Below are positions 35,288 through 45,845 of a DNA stretch of 64,000 bases, one piece after another. Source of the stretch: Microcebus murinus (taxonomy: Eukaryota > Chordata > Mammalia > Primates > Cheirogaleidae); assembly GCF_040939455.1 (NCBI RefSeq), contig NC_134106.1, positions 87,055,001 through 87,119,000 on the forward strand, in the 5' to 3' direction. Below the pieces are notes generated by a model. That model ran no database searches. It had not been told where the DNA came from and saw only the letters and a list, made by a program, of their open reading frames with translations. The position numbers were made by a program, and so were the translations under genes. Within the stretch, counting starts at the first letter, position 1. Every line of letters begins with the position of its first letter.

Positions 35288-36340
35288 TCACATCCCCAAC
35301 CTTGGCTCAGCCACAAAGAGGTCACTCTCTCTTCTGCCCTGCAGTGGCTTTAACTCCCCAGGGGGGTGGTGTCCGGGCCCGTGGACAAGCCAGGCTTCCT
35401 TCTCAGCTGAGGAGAGGGACTTCTTCCTGCGGATCTTGGGTTTCTTCACAGGTCGCAGATAGGGGTTATCAATGATGCTCTCTTCCCCGTTGCGGCTTCC
35501 CGACAAGGCGGGCTTCTGCTGCAGGACAGAAGTGTTCTCCTTCTCGGCTCCAGAATTGTCCGTACTGATATGAAGAGTGAGGTTCTCTGTGTCTGTCTGC
35601 TCGTCCTGCTCCGAGGAATCCGTCTCTTCCATTTGTTGCATCTCCAGCTCAGACGGAAGAAGAGCTGTCGGGTAGGGGATTCTGAAAGGTCTGGCAGCAA
35701 TCAATGGAAATGTGCTGACATCATGTTTGAAAAGACTCTGGGTCTCTCCTGTCTTGGCCATGAAACGGGCGAGTGCCCGCTCCACGTCGCGCCTCTGGGA
35801 TGCAGCCTTCTCCCGCAGGCCCTGGGAGTCCGACACAGGCTCCCGGAAAGTCGGAGTGTTGATGTAGGTGTGGGGATCGGGGAACTCAGGAAAATGGCTG
35901 GGGACGTGTGGCGGGCGGGGTCGGTTCTGCCCTGCAGTGAGGGCCTTGGGGGTCACTGGCTGATTGGTCACTGGAGGAGCAGCGATGACCATCCTCTGAG
36001 ACCGTTTTGCATAAGCTGGGAGAGTGTCCGCATTGAAACCCATCTCAACAAGTGTGACCACGACATCAGACAGTGCGGGCCGAGTCCTGCCTGTGTGCTC
36101 ACAGTGAGACTCGGCACTCCTCCCAATTTCTGAAATGCAGCTCTGCAGCATCTCTGTCAATGTTTCCACGGATGCTTTTTCGGCGCTCTCAAACCCTGCC
36201 TCTGTGAGCAAGGAGCTCACAACCACTTGCAGTGTTCTCCTCCGGGCCAGATGGTAGTTATCAGCAGGGTTAGGAGACTGTTTACTTCTTGATCTCGTTC
36301 CGGAGCCGCTAGCCCCGGCCGCGGCCGCCGCGTCGGCCAT
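35288..36340 (-). CDS. TAF8: TAF8 (TFIID subunit 8) retrocopy, open but with lost stop and 40-residue extension
   Basis: The 350-codon ORF matches TAF8, the TFIID subunit that pairs with TAF10 through a histone fold and helps nuclear import. An Ala/Gly/Ser-rich N-terminus is followed by a histone fold at about 30-105. A conserved central segment around 145-205 contains PSHFPEFPDPHTY. An acidic stretch (EETDSSEQDEQTDTE) and a C-terminal basic nuclear signal (PVKKPKIRRKK) end at residue 310, where the normal protein stops. Here the stop codon reads TCA, so translation would run 40 residues into the former 3' UTR. There are no introns. A ~1.8-kb 3' UTR continues to about 33510, with AATAAA-type signals and an A-run. 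The whole copy is flanked by a 14-bp target-site duplication (33496-33509 and 36360-36373), proving insertion into the RBMX2 retrocopy. The same stop loss is seen at 3990 in the other unit, so it predates the duplication. Confidence 0.88.
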   Translation of the reverse strand: MADAAAAAGASGSGTRSRSKQSPNPADNYHLARRRTLQVVVSSLLTEAGFESAEKASVETLTEMLQSCISEIGRSAESHCEHTGRTRPALSDVVVTLVEMGFNADTLPAYAKRSQRMVIAAPPVTNQPVTPKALTAGQNRPRPPHVPSHFPEFPDPHTYINTPTFREPVSDSQGLREKAASQRRDVERALARFMAKTGETQSLFKHDVSTFPLIAARPFRIPYPTALLPSELEMQQMEETDSSEQDEQTDTENLTLHISTDNSGAEKENTSVLQQKPALSGSRNGEESIIDNPYLRPVKKPKIRRKKSLSSAEKEAWLVHGPGHHPPGELKPLQGRRESDLFVAEPRLGM

Positions 36341-36373
36341 CTTGCTGTGGCGTGGCGTGACAGCCCTTCTCTT

Positions 36374-36445
36374 AGAAGAACTGGGTGATGTGCCTACAGA
36401 GCTCCGAGTCCTTGGGAGGCCACTCGGATAGTTCGCCCTTTAATC
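36374..36445 (-). pseudogene. RBMX2: RBMX2 retrocopy, middle fragment, second unit
   Basis: Encodes KGRTIRV..PPKDSE on the minus strand, between the SNW1 poly-A (T-run 36446-36460) and the TAF8 right target duplication. Relative to the first unit it lacks a further ~20 bp (codons DHVSHYR), so the second unit is more degraded here. Confidence 0.78.
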
Positions 36446-36933
36446 TTTTTTTTTTTTTTTGGTCTAAAGGGTTTTATTTGAAACAATAGTTGCACCAAGC
36501 AAGAGCTTACTTTCCCCAGTCCAAATTAAAACAGCACAATGCGGGGAAAAATGTCATTTGGTAGCACAGTTCCAATATGTGAATATCATCCTCATCATGG
36601 TTGGGGTAACTTTATTCATAAGCAGTTGTTTGTACACAAAATATTAACCCCAAACTTGTAGTGTCACATAAAAGGAAGTGGTCTTAATTTTTCATGTGGG
36701 GCAGTATGTTCTATAAATGCCAAAAGGTGGGAGAAGGACAAACACAACCCACTCTTTAAAAAAACTAATTCAAAGTACAATTTTCTATCCCCCTTTCTCC
36801 TGTAATAAAAAGTAGTGCTGGGATGTGTCACCCAGATTTGGTTTTTATCCTGACCATTGACAAAGTATTCCCCATATGACTTGCATCATTAGGGTTTTGG
36901 ATAATAGTTTGTTCACTTTGAAGAGACACGTGT

Positions 36934-38556
36934 CTACTCCTTCCTCCTCTTCTTGCCTTCATGCTCATGTTCCTTTGGGCGGCTGCTATCTGAAGGTCTT
37001 TTAGAGCCACCATGATGTTTGGCTTCTTCCAAAAACTTGTCCAAGCCAAAAGGATCTTCCTCAAACTGAACTGGTCCTTCTCTGCCTCTCTGCCTGGGGT
37101 CTGAACCGGAAAATTCCTTGTCGGGAACAAATCTGTTGGTCTTTATTCTGGCTTCTAGGTCATCACCATACATGTCCTTGTCCAGATTTTGACTGGGCCT
37201 ATAAATACTCTGGGCCCTATCTTTACCACCTCTCCAGGCTTGATCATAAACATTGTAAATTTCATCTTCTCCACCTGCAAATCCACTGTCCATACCCTTG
37301 GATTGGTTGAAGAGCCTTTGGTCATACTGAACGTCATTGGAAGTCCGAGGATTGGGCACACCAAGAGCAATGACTTCACTGATATCCCGATTTTCATTTC
37401 TCTGAAGTTTCGACCTCTTATCAGGAGCGGCCCTAGAAAGATTCCGGTCATGCTGTCTTCCTTTTCGCCTATCATGCCGGATTTCATCCCTCTCACGTGC
37501 CTCCCCATCATCTTTTTCCACATGGGTTTTGATCCCAGCTCTCCTCTCCCTGGCTTTCTGGGCCATTTCTCTAAGTTTCTCTTCATGTTTCTCCTTTTCT
37601 TTCTGAGCCATTTTTCTCTCTACTTGGGCACGCATTTCCACAGCTTCACGGGCCTTCCGATCAGCAATGTAGAGAGCTTCAGCCAGTTTGGCAAAATTTT
37701 CATTTATGTGCACTGTCTGTAGCCCTCTTCCATCAGCAGCCAGACGTTTATCTAATGGAATTGTATAACCCTTTGCATTTTTCCAGTTAGAAATACAAGG
37801 AGGAATCTTCCACTCTTGTTGTTCCTTTACAGTCATCTTTCGGCTAGGAGAATGCATGACAGGTGCAGGAGGAGAGGGTGGTCCCCGGGGGATTTTCTTA
37901 TTGATCTTGAACCTTGGAGGCTCCATTGGGTCTTTCTGCATTTCTACCATGCGAATAACCCTTTGTTTAGCTCCAGAGTTGAAAGCCACTCCTTGCTGCG
38001 ATGGTGTGTATCGGATATACTGAGCAGGAGCCAGTTTGTCAGCTGCTCGAACTGGCATGGCTGCGGCAACCTTCTGCGATAGGGATTTTTCTAAGGCTAC
38101 CCTTGTTTTTTCTGTTATCTCTTTAATAGCTTCTTCATCGGGTCTTTGCAGGTCTGCATCATCTGTATTCATAACCTCCTTTGGAACCAGGTCAGTGTAT
38201 TTGCTATAAATGATCTTGTCTTTTGACTGTCCTTGTCGAGCAATTGCATCATACTTAATTTTTCCTTCAGGATCCACCTGAATGGCCAGTGCATTCCACA
38301 TTTTTTTCTTTCGACCCATGTCCAGTGGATACTGGGCCACATGGATCTCTGGAAAAGCACCTCCATCTCCCAAATCCTCTAATGACCGAGGTATCCAGCC
38401 TTTCCGATAGCCGTATGGGGGAGGTTCTCTTCGGGAGGATACCAGTGAGGTCTGGCGTGACCTCTGAGATCTTGCCTTCTCTTCAGCCTCAAGCTGGTCC
38501 TGAGATAGCTGAGTAGGTGCAGGTAAAAAGCTGGTGAGCGCCATCTTCCGCCCCAT
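36934..38556 (-). CDS. SNW1: SNW1 (SKIP/Prp45) intronless retrocopy, open reading frame intact
   Basis: The ORF has 540 codons. Residues 5-540 match full-length SNW1 (536 aa), the nuclear spliceosome component and transcription co-regulator (SKIP/NCoA62). It begins MALTSFLPAPTQ at 38544. The signature SNWKN lies at residues 256-260, within the conserved SNW domain. Proline-rich PSPPAP is near 227-232. Long charged, coiled-coil-like K/E/R-rich stretches follow, and the C-terminus is basic and ends KKRRKE. There is no intron, frameshift or internal stop. The 3' UTR runs to 36461, with AATAAA (plus-strand 36473-36478) and a 15-bp T-run, so it is a processed retrocopy. Four extra N-terminal codons (MGRK) come from an upstream ATG that appears to lie in the RBMX2 sequence at the junction; both ATGs have A at -3 and G at +4. 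The true start is probably 38544. A handful of conservative-looking substitutions separate it from my memory of the human protein. Function is unproven. Confidence 0.93.
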   Translation of the reverse strand: MGRKMALTSFLPAPTQLSQDQLEAEEKARSQRSRQTSLVSSRREPPPYGYRKGWIPRSLEDLGDGGAFPEIHVAQYPLDMGRKKKMWNALAIQVDPEGKIKYDAIARQGQSKDKIIYSKYTDLVPKEVMNTDDADLQRPDEEAIKEITEKTRVALEKSLSQKVAAAMPVRAADKLAPAQYIRYTPSQQGVAFNSGAKQRVIRMVEMQKDPMEPPRFKINKKIPRGPPSPPAPVMHSPSRKMTVKEQQEWKIPPCISNWKNAKGYTIPLDKRLAADGRGLQTVHINENFAKLAEALYIADRKAREAVEMRAQVERKMAQKEKEKHEEKLREMAQKARERRAGIKTHVEKDDGEARERDEIRHDRRKGRQHDRNLSRAAPDKRSKLQRNENRDISEVIALGVPNPRTSNDVQYDQRLFNQSKGMDSGFAGGEDEIYNVYDQAWRGGKDRAQSIYRPSQNLDKDMYGDDLEARIKTNRFVPDKEFSGSDPRQRGREGPVQFEEDPFGLDKFLEEAKHHGGSKRPSDSSRPKEHEHEGKKRRKE

Positions 38557-38718
38557 ACTGTGAGATGATGTCGCCTTTAGTCAATTCTTAAGGAAGCCCT
38601 CCCAGGAAGATCCAGGCGCTGTCCTTGTACTCGGAGTGCCAGGACACCTTCTCCGGCAACCAGAGCTGGACCTCTCGCTCATTCAGCTCGCTGATCAGCT
38701 TCACCTTAAAGGGTTCAC
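38551..38718 (-). pseudogene. RBMX2: RBMX2 retrocopy, 5' coding fragment, second unit
   Basis: Paralogue of 25352-25516 with the same lost start (GTG at 38716-38718) and frameshift. Codons for NEREV and KVSWHSEYKDSAWIFLGGLP are visible on the minus strand. The RBMX2 sequence continues a few bases further than in the first unit, to the codons of SQYG, before the SNW1 retrocopy begins at about 38551. Confidence 0.8.
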
Positions 38719-38775
38719 CTTAGCAGGTTCCCGGTCGTCCCAACTGCTCAGCTTCCAGAGGAGGCTGCCTTCTCT

Positions 38776-38860
38776 CCAGTCTTATATACGGTTCTTGGAT
38801 CACACGTAGCCAATCACCTATGAGCATGCAAGATTATCCGATTAATGGTGGGATTAGTAG
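38776..38860 (-). promoter_or_regulatory. Promoter-like segment upstream of the RBMX2/SNW1 composite
   Basis: Paralogue of 25577-25660. It keeps the TATATAAG core on the minus strand and the inverted CCAAT box, with only scattered substitutions. It sits about 240 bp upstream of the SNW1 start codon, with the RBMX2 leader in between. Confidence 0.4.
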
Positions 38861-39031
38861 GATCAGCCAATAAGCTTCTCATGTATCCAATCTGCAGTGG
38901 ATTTTGCCTCAGGGCCCCCAGGAGGGGGCTTTTCCCTATCATTAGGATCAGCCATAAACTTCACAGGTATCCAATCAGTGGATTGTGGATTTTGCCTCAG
39001 GGCTCCCAGGTGTGGGGGCCTTTCCCTATCG
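38857..39031. repeat. Two ~87-bp direct repeats, second unit
   Basis: Paralogue of 25657-25830 with the same two units (38857-38941 and 38942-39031). Both copies are preserved in both units. Confidence 0.7.
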
Positions 39032-39049
39032 TAAGAACATCCCACAACT

Positions 39050-39357
39050 GGCCGGTCCCTGTAATCCTAGCACTCTGGGAGGCCGAGGCCCGGTGGATTG
39101 CTTGAGGTCAGGAGTCTGAAACCAGCCTGAGCCAAGAGCAAGACCCTGTCTCTACTCTAAATAGAAAGAAATTAATTGGCTAATTTTTTCTATGTTATTT
39201 GGCCAGGCATGGTGGCGAATGCTTGTAGTCCTAGATACTCAGGAAGCTGAGGCAGAGGGATTGCTTGAGCCCAGGAGATTGAGGTTGCTGTGAGCTAGGC
39301 TCATGCCACAGCACTCAGTCTTGCTGTGTTGCCCAGGCTAGGTTGTCTCAAAAAAAT
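39050..39357 (+). mobile_element. Alu, degraded (block C second copy)
   Basis: Paralogue of 25848-26148 with a different short deletion near its start. Confidence 0.88.
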
Positions 39358-40570
39358 GCCACAACTACTTCTGGGGTGTTGTGTGCTGGGCATAGCTCCT
39401 GCAAAACACAGCCACAATATCATACTGTCAAATCCCTGCATGACCTAAGCCTACTAAGGTGACTTTTCAATGATCAGGAATGTTTGGAAGGGGGAACCGT
39501 GTTCCTTTGATCATTCAAGGCGGACAGAATGTGCTCAACTAAGGGCCCTTGAGTGAGGACTTTGATCCACCTTGAGTGGGACGAGGCTGTCTGGCTTAAA
39601 CACTGAATTCGTGGCCCCTGCTGCTCTCCTCGATAAGCACTTTGTGCCCTCCTTTGGGGAGATGGAAGTGGGGAAGAGAGGGTTGCAGAGCTGCTTGGCC
39701 TCAGGAGGGCAGGGCAGGTGACTCAAAGTTCTGGTGGCAGAACTCTAGGCAGCTCATGCTCCTAGGTCTGTAGGTTCTGGACTCGTCCAATGGCTCTGCC
39801 CTTTTTCTGAGCTGATCCTGTGATCTTAGACTTAAGACAGGAACGTCTTTGCCGTGGGACTCTTACCTTGCAAAACCTTAGACCTACTTTTACCATCAGT
39901 ACAGGCCAGGCGGTATGTGGCTGGCCGGGCAGGTGCTGCAGGCTGGGGAGCTGGTCTTCCGCTCTCAGGAGGGGGCCGAGGGCCAGCCCGCACTGGCAGA
40001 GACGCCCCCCCCCATAGCTCCTGAATGTCCACCACCTGCGAAGTGAGTGGGCAGCCCTTCTCCTGACTGCTTAAAGATAGATGGCATCCGAGAACTTAGA
40101 AGGTTTGGCCCCATTCCCTACAGAGAATAATTTTGATTTTCTATAAAAACCCTTAGTGGCCTTCCCTTGACACTCATCCCTCGTAGGTCTTAGGAAACAT
40201 CCCACCCATGCCAGCTTATGTCTTGGTCTTAATTCCATGTTTACTTTGCCCTGACCTATAATCACATCAGATGTGATGCAAGCCACACCCATGGAGATCG
40301 TACCTGCCCCCTGATTCTTCTCTCCTGGCAACAGAACAAAGCTGTTTCATGAAGGAAGTGGTGTCTCATGTTTACATGGAACTTCTCAGACGTATAAGAC
40401 CTTAGGGACACTGGTGAAGACCTTGAATTGTTCAGATGTCCCTGAGCTATGAGGATGGGGCTCTTTCTGTACTGAGTGTCACAGGATGTTGCCAAGGAGA
40501 ATAGAGCAAGGGACATGCTATAGTGACTGGGTTGTTATAGGTTCACTTGTTCGATAGGTTATTGAACCTA

Positions 40571-40980
<410 letters not shown>

Positions 40981-41600
40981 GACTAAAGTTTACATAGCAA
41001 CTGAATGCAATGTATGAACCCTGATTGGATCATGGATGGAAAAAGGAAAAAATATATAGTCATTTTGGGGAGACATTTGGCTTGGGTCACAAGGTTGATA
41101 ATGTATTATGGGGTTATTGTTTATTTTCTTAGATATGATAATGGAACCAAAATTTGGTGTGTACACAGACATGTACCTAAAGAAACTAAGCATACGTGGC
41201 AAAATGTTAATGAATGGTAAATCTCGTTAAAGGCTGTATTCGTTAGAATTTGTTATACTGCTCTTAACTGTTCTTTCATATTTGAAAATTTTCAAACTAA
41301 AAAGTTGGAGCTAAATCCATCCTTAATCATTCCACTGAAAGGTAGCCACAGTTGACATCATTTTTATGTATTTACATATATCACAGATTTATGTTTTAAA
41401 TAAAATTTTTTTTATATGTATACATAGTTTTGTGTCCTCTTTTGAACAATATATATTTTTTATTTAAAAATGATTGTAATGTAAAAAAATAAAATTGAAT
41501 AACAATTTTGAAATCATTTCTGACTCTATATTGTATTTTCCATCATTAAATATTGATATTAATAAAAACATAACTGTTAGTCCTGCCTAACATCTATCAT
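40981..41600 (+). mobile_element. Old LINE-like 3' end with AT-rich tail
   Basis: Wording such as CTGATTGGATCATGGATGGA and ATATGATAATGGAACC is L1M-like but diverged; then AT-rich sequence to the AluJ-like element. Confidence 0.4.
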
Positions 41601-41634
41601 GTGACTATACCTTGATCTACTTCAACGTTTTAAG

Positions 41635-41910
41635 ATTTTTTTTCTCTGTTCCCTGGGTATAGTGGAGTGGCAACATCATAGCTCATTGCAACCTCTAACT
41701 CCTGGGCTCAAATGATCCTCCTGTCTCAGCCTCCCTAGTAGCTGGGACTACAGGCGAGCACCACCACGCCTGGCTTATTTTTTCTGTTTTTTGGTGGAGA
41801 CAGGGTCTTGCTGTTGCTCAGGCTGGTCTTGAATTCCTGACCTTCAGGGATCCTCCCACCTCTGCCTCCCAGAGTGCTGGGATTACAGGCAGCCCACCAC
41901 TGGGCTGGCC
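41635..41910 (-). mobile_element. Older Alu, AluJ-like
   Basis: Reverse-orientation Alu without the lemur-specific linker and more diverged than the others. Confidence 0.85.
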
Positions 41911-44241
41911 ATCATTTTCTGATTTAGTTGGCTTTCACTCTAATAAATAATTGCTATCAAGAACTTTACCTAAATCTTTGGGCTTTTTTGTTCATATTTA
42001 AGAAAACAACAAAACATTGTCATTATATATACGTTCTGGATGTACAACATAGGTAAGTATTGTTTATATTTAACAATGTAAACAAGAGTTTGTACTTAAT
42101 AAAATAGCTCCCCACATGAGGGGCCAGGAGCCTCTTCCAAGTCTGCAGTGGAATTGCCTTTTTGGCCATTCAGTTGCTTGCTTGGACCCTTGGCCAGTTA
42201 GCCACGCTCCTCTTTGCCTATCAGACAGAAGGGCCACTGCTGCTCCCCAGGCGGTGGGCACCCAGTCTGGTGTTCACCCAGGGGCCCCAACGTGAGCCAC
42301 CTTCTCAGGGACCAGGCTTTTCTGTAGCCATTCCTGTAATCTTCTGGGCTGTCAGTGGAGTAAAACCAGTGCCCATTCTGGCCAGCCTCTGCCCTGGACC
42401 CAAATGGCCCTGCCTGTTGAGCATAAGCTAACCCTAAAAACAGTGCAATTGTAGTGCAATTGAAGCTGTTACTGAAGCCTCCCAGGGAGGTCCCTGGCGC
42501 AACACAAGGGAGGAGGCCCGGAATCCCATGGCGGGAGCTGGCAGTTCCTTCAGTCCTCTGTGCCCCGCCCCCCTCTCCGACTCCAGCCTCTTGAGGCCTC
42601 AGCTCTCCTTCTCTGCACACGTGGACCCTACACACCTGGAGGCCTCGGAGCCAAGCAGGGCATCCGACCCGGGCGGGAGCTGTCCGAATTCCGAGTCGAT
42701 AGTGGGTCTGTGGAGGCGCTCGCTCTGCAGAAGCCTTTCTGGAACATTCATGCATCAACCGCGCCCGGCCAGGCCCGCTCCAGGCACCGTATCAGGTGCG
42801 CAAGCACGAACATGCCAAACCCCGGGAAGTCCTTGAGAGGACGGAGCTCTGCCTTCCTCTCGTTTTCACCGCACAGTACACATAGAGAAGGGTCATGTTA
42901 GTGCTGCAGTCAAGATCATGTATGTACTACTGTGCACATAGAAAAGATTTTCTTCGGCCTAACAAGGTGATGATTCAAAAATTTTAAAAAGCCAATCGCA
43001 AAAACAGAATAAATTAACCCATTAAAACCAAAGCAAAAAACCCCACAAAAAACGAAAAAAAAAATGTTAAACTCCAACATTTAAGCAATTTTTAAAAGAA
43101 AAACACGAGAACTCAAAATATTAGGACTTTATAGACAGTATTATTTTTACACATGAGTATTGTAATTTTTAATTCTGGCCAAGAATAGTAGAATTCTTAT
43201 TTTTCATTCTTAATGTTTTGACTTTTGTGTGGAACAGCCTAATTGCTGGCTAATATTTCTCCTACAGAAAACAAAACATGGATTATACATACAATCACAC
43301 TGCTGCAATAGCACTAAGTATTTGTTTAAGTATTAATAAAACTCGGGCCTTGGTGCCGCGGCCTTGGGCGGCAGGAGGCTGAGCAGACACCAAGAGCCTG
43401 AAGTCAGACCTGGAGCGAGCGCCGCCCTGCTCCTCACTCGGGCATTTTGGCCACGGCTCTGAGATCTGCTTCAAACCTCATCTCAAGGGTAGAAATAATT
43501 ACTGCGTCACAGTAAAGAGTAAACAAGATGATGCAGGAGACACACTTGGCCAGGAGCCTAGAGCAAGGGAGGGGCTCATAAAAGCTATCAGCTCTAACAC
43601 GTTATCATTTCCATATGGGAGGAAGGCCTTTGAGCATATTTAAAACAAATATTTGTATAATAAGCAACGGTCCAATTGGTGAAATAAAATAATTTTAAGA
43701 ATGGTTCGCTCTGTCGATCAGTTACAGTGGATTCCGGCTCCTACTGCCTACTCTAGCATCAATTTGTGTGAAATAGTGGGTTTAAAGTGAAATTTGGAGA
43801 CACTCAAAAGTATAACTGGCCCAAGCCTGCTGTTGGCCCCACACTGGGCGAGGGTTCCTCTCTGCAAGGACAGTGCCCCCAAGCCCTGAAGGGTGGCACA
43901 GCCAGTGGGTCAGCAGCTGCCCCTGGTTGTGGCGGCTGCCCTCCAGGAAGCCCTGCGCAGGCCTGCCCAGGCCTCCGCCCGAAACACTTGCTGAGGCTGC
44001 CTCCTTCTTGCTCAAGTCACACAACCCAGAAGCAGCTCCTCTTGGTTACTATTTTCTCTTCTTCGTGGCACTTAACATCTCAAAGTGTCCACTTATGTGC
44101 TTATCATCTGCTTAGCCCACTTGCCTGCAGTGTTGGCCCCTGCTGAGCCCTGCCTTCAAGCACATCACTGGGGCAGAATCTGCACTGCCCGGCTCCTCCC
44201 CTCTCCAGGCAGGCCCTGTGCAGCCTGCAGTCACTTTGGTA
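41911..44241. other. Single-copy region between block A-remnant and block B
   Basis: 42500-42860 is GC-richer with an open 186-codon minus-strand frame (42198-42758) lacking any family signature. 43460-43600 has MIR-like wording. 42900-43330 and 43610-43790 are AT-rich and unassigned. The last 17 bases (44226-44242) duplicate a sequence found again inside block B. Confidence 0.4.
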
Positions 44242-44690
44242 AGCAGCGGACGGGCCCGCGTGTCTCTGCCCGGCGCCGGCGTTTCTGCCCGGAGCAAACC
44301 GGAATCTGCAAGAACCCACGCGGGCCGCGACCGTGCGCCTCAGTGAGGGGAGCCTTCTGACAAAAGTGATTACGACGTTCTCTGAGAAAGTAAAGAATAA
44401 ACCACGTGAGAATGTCCGGGAAAATGAGATCTTCCGTGTTCGCCACTTAAGAAAGACGGCGGGAGAGCGGGTCCCCTCCTCGGCCACCCGGACGGCGACA
44501 GGAGGCGCTTCCTCCACGTGGACGCGGCCGCGCACGGCGGGGTCCTGAGGGGACCGGCGGCGCTCGTTGCGCAGGCGGAACGCGCATGCGCTGCGCGGAC
44601 CGAAGCGGCGGGGTCTGGCGTCTCCTGCCGGCTGTCAGCGCACAGTGCAGGACGAGGGCACGGCGCGGGAGGGGCCCAGCTCGCTGTTTT
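44242..44690. promoter_or_regulatory. CpG island with NRF1-type palindrome, block B second copy
   Basis: Paralogue of 13021-13470 lacking the left rim. The NRF1-type palindrome is intact at 44582-44591 and both E-boxes are kept. Survival of CG dinucleotides in both copies suggests the island was unmethylated in the germ line until recently. Confidence 0.55.
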
Positions 44691-45520
44691 TGAAGGGTGT
44701 GCACCACTGCAAAGGTCCAAGGGACTCAACCTATCACTAGGCAGCTGATTCACCCCCAGGAATGGTGGCACATGGGGGAGTCAGTGTTGGTGTTTCTGCT
44801 TGCACACTGGACACACAGCAGTGGCCTCGGCGAGGGAAGACCATGCTGTGAGCCCAGGCGTCACCTCCCTCCCTGCACCACGGGCGGCCACTTTGTGCAT
44901 GAGCCCATGGCCACTGGCAGGGGCGGCTGGGGAAAGAGGCTGACTGCTCTCCACAGAGCAGGTCATTCTGTCCACTTGGTCATCAAAATCCTCCTCTGCA
45001 GAGGTCACCCCTTGGAGAACACACATGGCCCACGCTGCAGTCGTCTTTCTGATTTACTTTTTTCCTGGGTAGAGCCAGTTCTAGAGCTTACAATTGGCCT
45101 TTCCTGCCATAACTGTCCTCAGCCCAAGGTCAAAGAGCCAAGGTGGGGATGCTGAAAGTTGCTGAGTACATGTCTATTCCAGCCACACGGTGGTTACAGG
45201 GGCACACTTGCCCCACTGCGAGACAGACCTGAGCTAAAACTCCATCTGCCACCTGACCTCCAGGAGCCCCCACTCTGCTGGACCACAGTGATATTTTGGA
45301 TCTCTGAGAATCAGTGTCAGATCAGAGCCAGTGGCCAGTAATGCCCCAAATGTTTAAAAATTTCCCTTTCCCCAAGTTGCAGTCACTTTGGTAACAGTCG
45401 GTAGTTCCCTTTGGGGAAGACCAGGAGAACAGCTAACAATATGAATTTTTGGAAAAGTAGCAGCACTCAGCATACTTCCTCAATGTGACCTGTCCCTGAC
45501 CCCCATCATTTATTTATTTA

Positions 45521-45845
<325 letters not shown>

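Larger units (their letters stand above)
36033..40562 (+). repeat. Segmental duplication block C, second copy (with SNW1)
   Basis: Paralogue of 23466-27357. Homology on both sides of the SNW1 retrocopy is continuous. The 39358-40562 part has no recognised element, as in the first copy. It ends at 40562, where a remnant of block A is joined. Confidence 0.9.

Noticed and set aside
35570..36133. 187-codon plus-strand ORF
   Set aside because: Antisense shadow of the TAF8 retrocopy.
37189..37722. 177-codon plus-strand ORF and other frames within 36934-38556
   Set aside because: Shadows of the SNW1 coding frame.
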